Source: CAYFSC01 sp964345695
GTDB taxonomy: Bacteria > Bacteroidota > Rhodothermia > Rhodothermales > Salinibacteraceae
Reading direction: 5' to 3'
DNA: 5,817 nucleotides
NCBI GenBank assembly: GCA_964345695.1
Contig: CAYFSC010000184.1
Location: 1 to 5,817, forward strand
The notes below the pieces were generated by a model. It worked only from the letters and a program-made list of their open reading frames with translations. It was not told where the DNA came from and searched no databases. Position numbers and translations under genes: made by a program. The first letter of the stretch is position 1. Each line of letters starts with the position of its first letter. This document shows positions 5,811-5,817 of this stretch, piece by piece.

Positions 5811-5817
5811 CAGACAA

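Noticed and set aside
4930..5817. Long open frame on the - strand overlapping the regulator and the nosY end
   Set aside because: Arg/Ala/Gly/Pro-rich product with no domain; the overlapping frame at 5067-5810 encodes a clear Crp/Fnr protein.

Overview
The window is the 3' part of a nitrous oxide reductase (nos) gene cluster. All genes visible on the + strand run in one direction: the C-terminal 369 codons of nosZ (cut by the left edge), a four-helix membrane protein in the position of nosB, then nosD, nosF and nosY. A Crp/Fnr-family regulator gene on the - strand converges on nosY from the right and ends near the right edge.

Organism: the DNA is GC-rich. The NosZ segment is rich in Asp/Glu, with runs such as EEMELIEED. 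The membrane protein carries a nos-linked motif set (APQYP, LNHYIGM) that I associate, from memory, with Bacteroidota. Shine-Dalgarno sequences are weak or absent. Together these suggest a halophilic, GC-rich member of the Bacteroidota/Rhodothermota, such as a Salinibacter relative. This is an inference; no rRNA or taxonomic marker is present. The motifs around the copper ligands place NosZ in clade II.

How the parts work together: NosZ is the periplasmic copper enzyme that reduces N2O to N2. NosD (periplasmic beta-helix), NosF (ATPase) and NosY (membrane permease) form the NosDFY complex needed to mature the CuZ site. The NosB-like protein is expected to support clade II N2O respiration in the membrane. 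The regulator is DNR-like (no Fe-S cysteines) and is a good candidate to control the cluster in response to NO or low oxygen. No nosL, nosR, or clade II electron-transport genes (nosG, nosC, nosH) are visible; they may lie outside.

Between the genes: the 144-bp nosZ-nosB spacer is the most structured non-coding DNA, with a G-quadruplex motif and two perfect inverted repeats that share bases. The 77-bp spacer before nosD has a cluster of short palindromes. The 96-bp nosF-nosY spacer has one hairpin. nosD and nosF overlap by 8 bp. The 27-bp gap between the convergent nosY and regulator genes has only a weak hairpin. I do not see a new multi-gene system. The unusual points are the switch-like spacer, the NosB-like protein with its possible metal ligands, a cysteine-bearing insertion and C-terminal anchor in NosD, and a loop insertion in the regulator.
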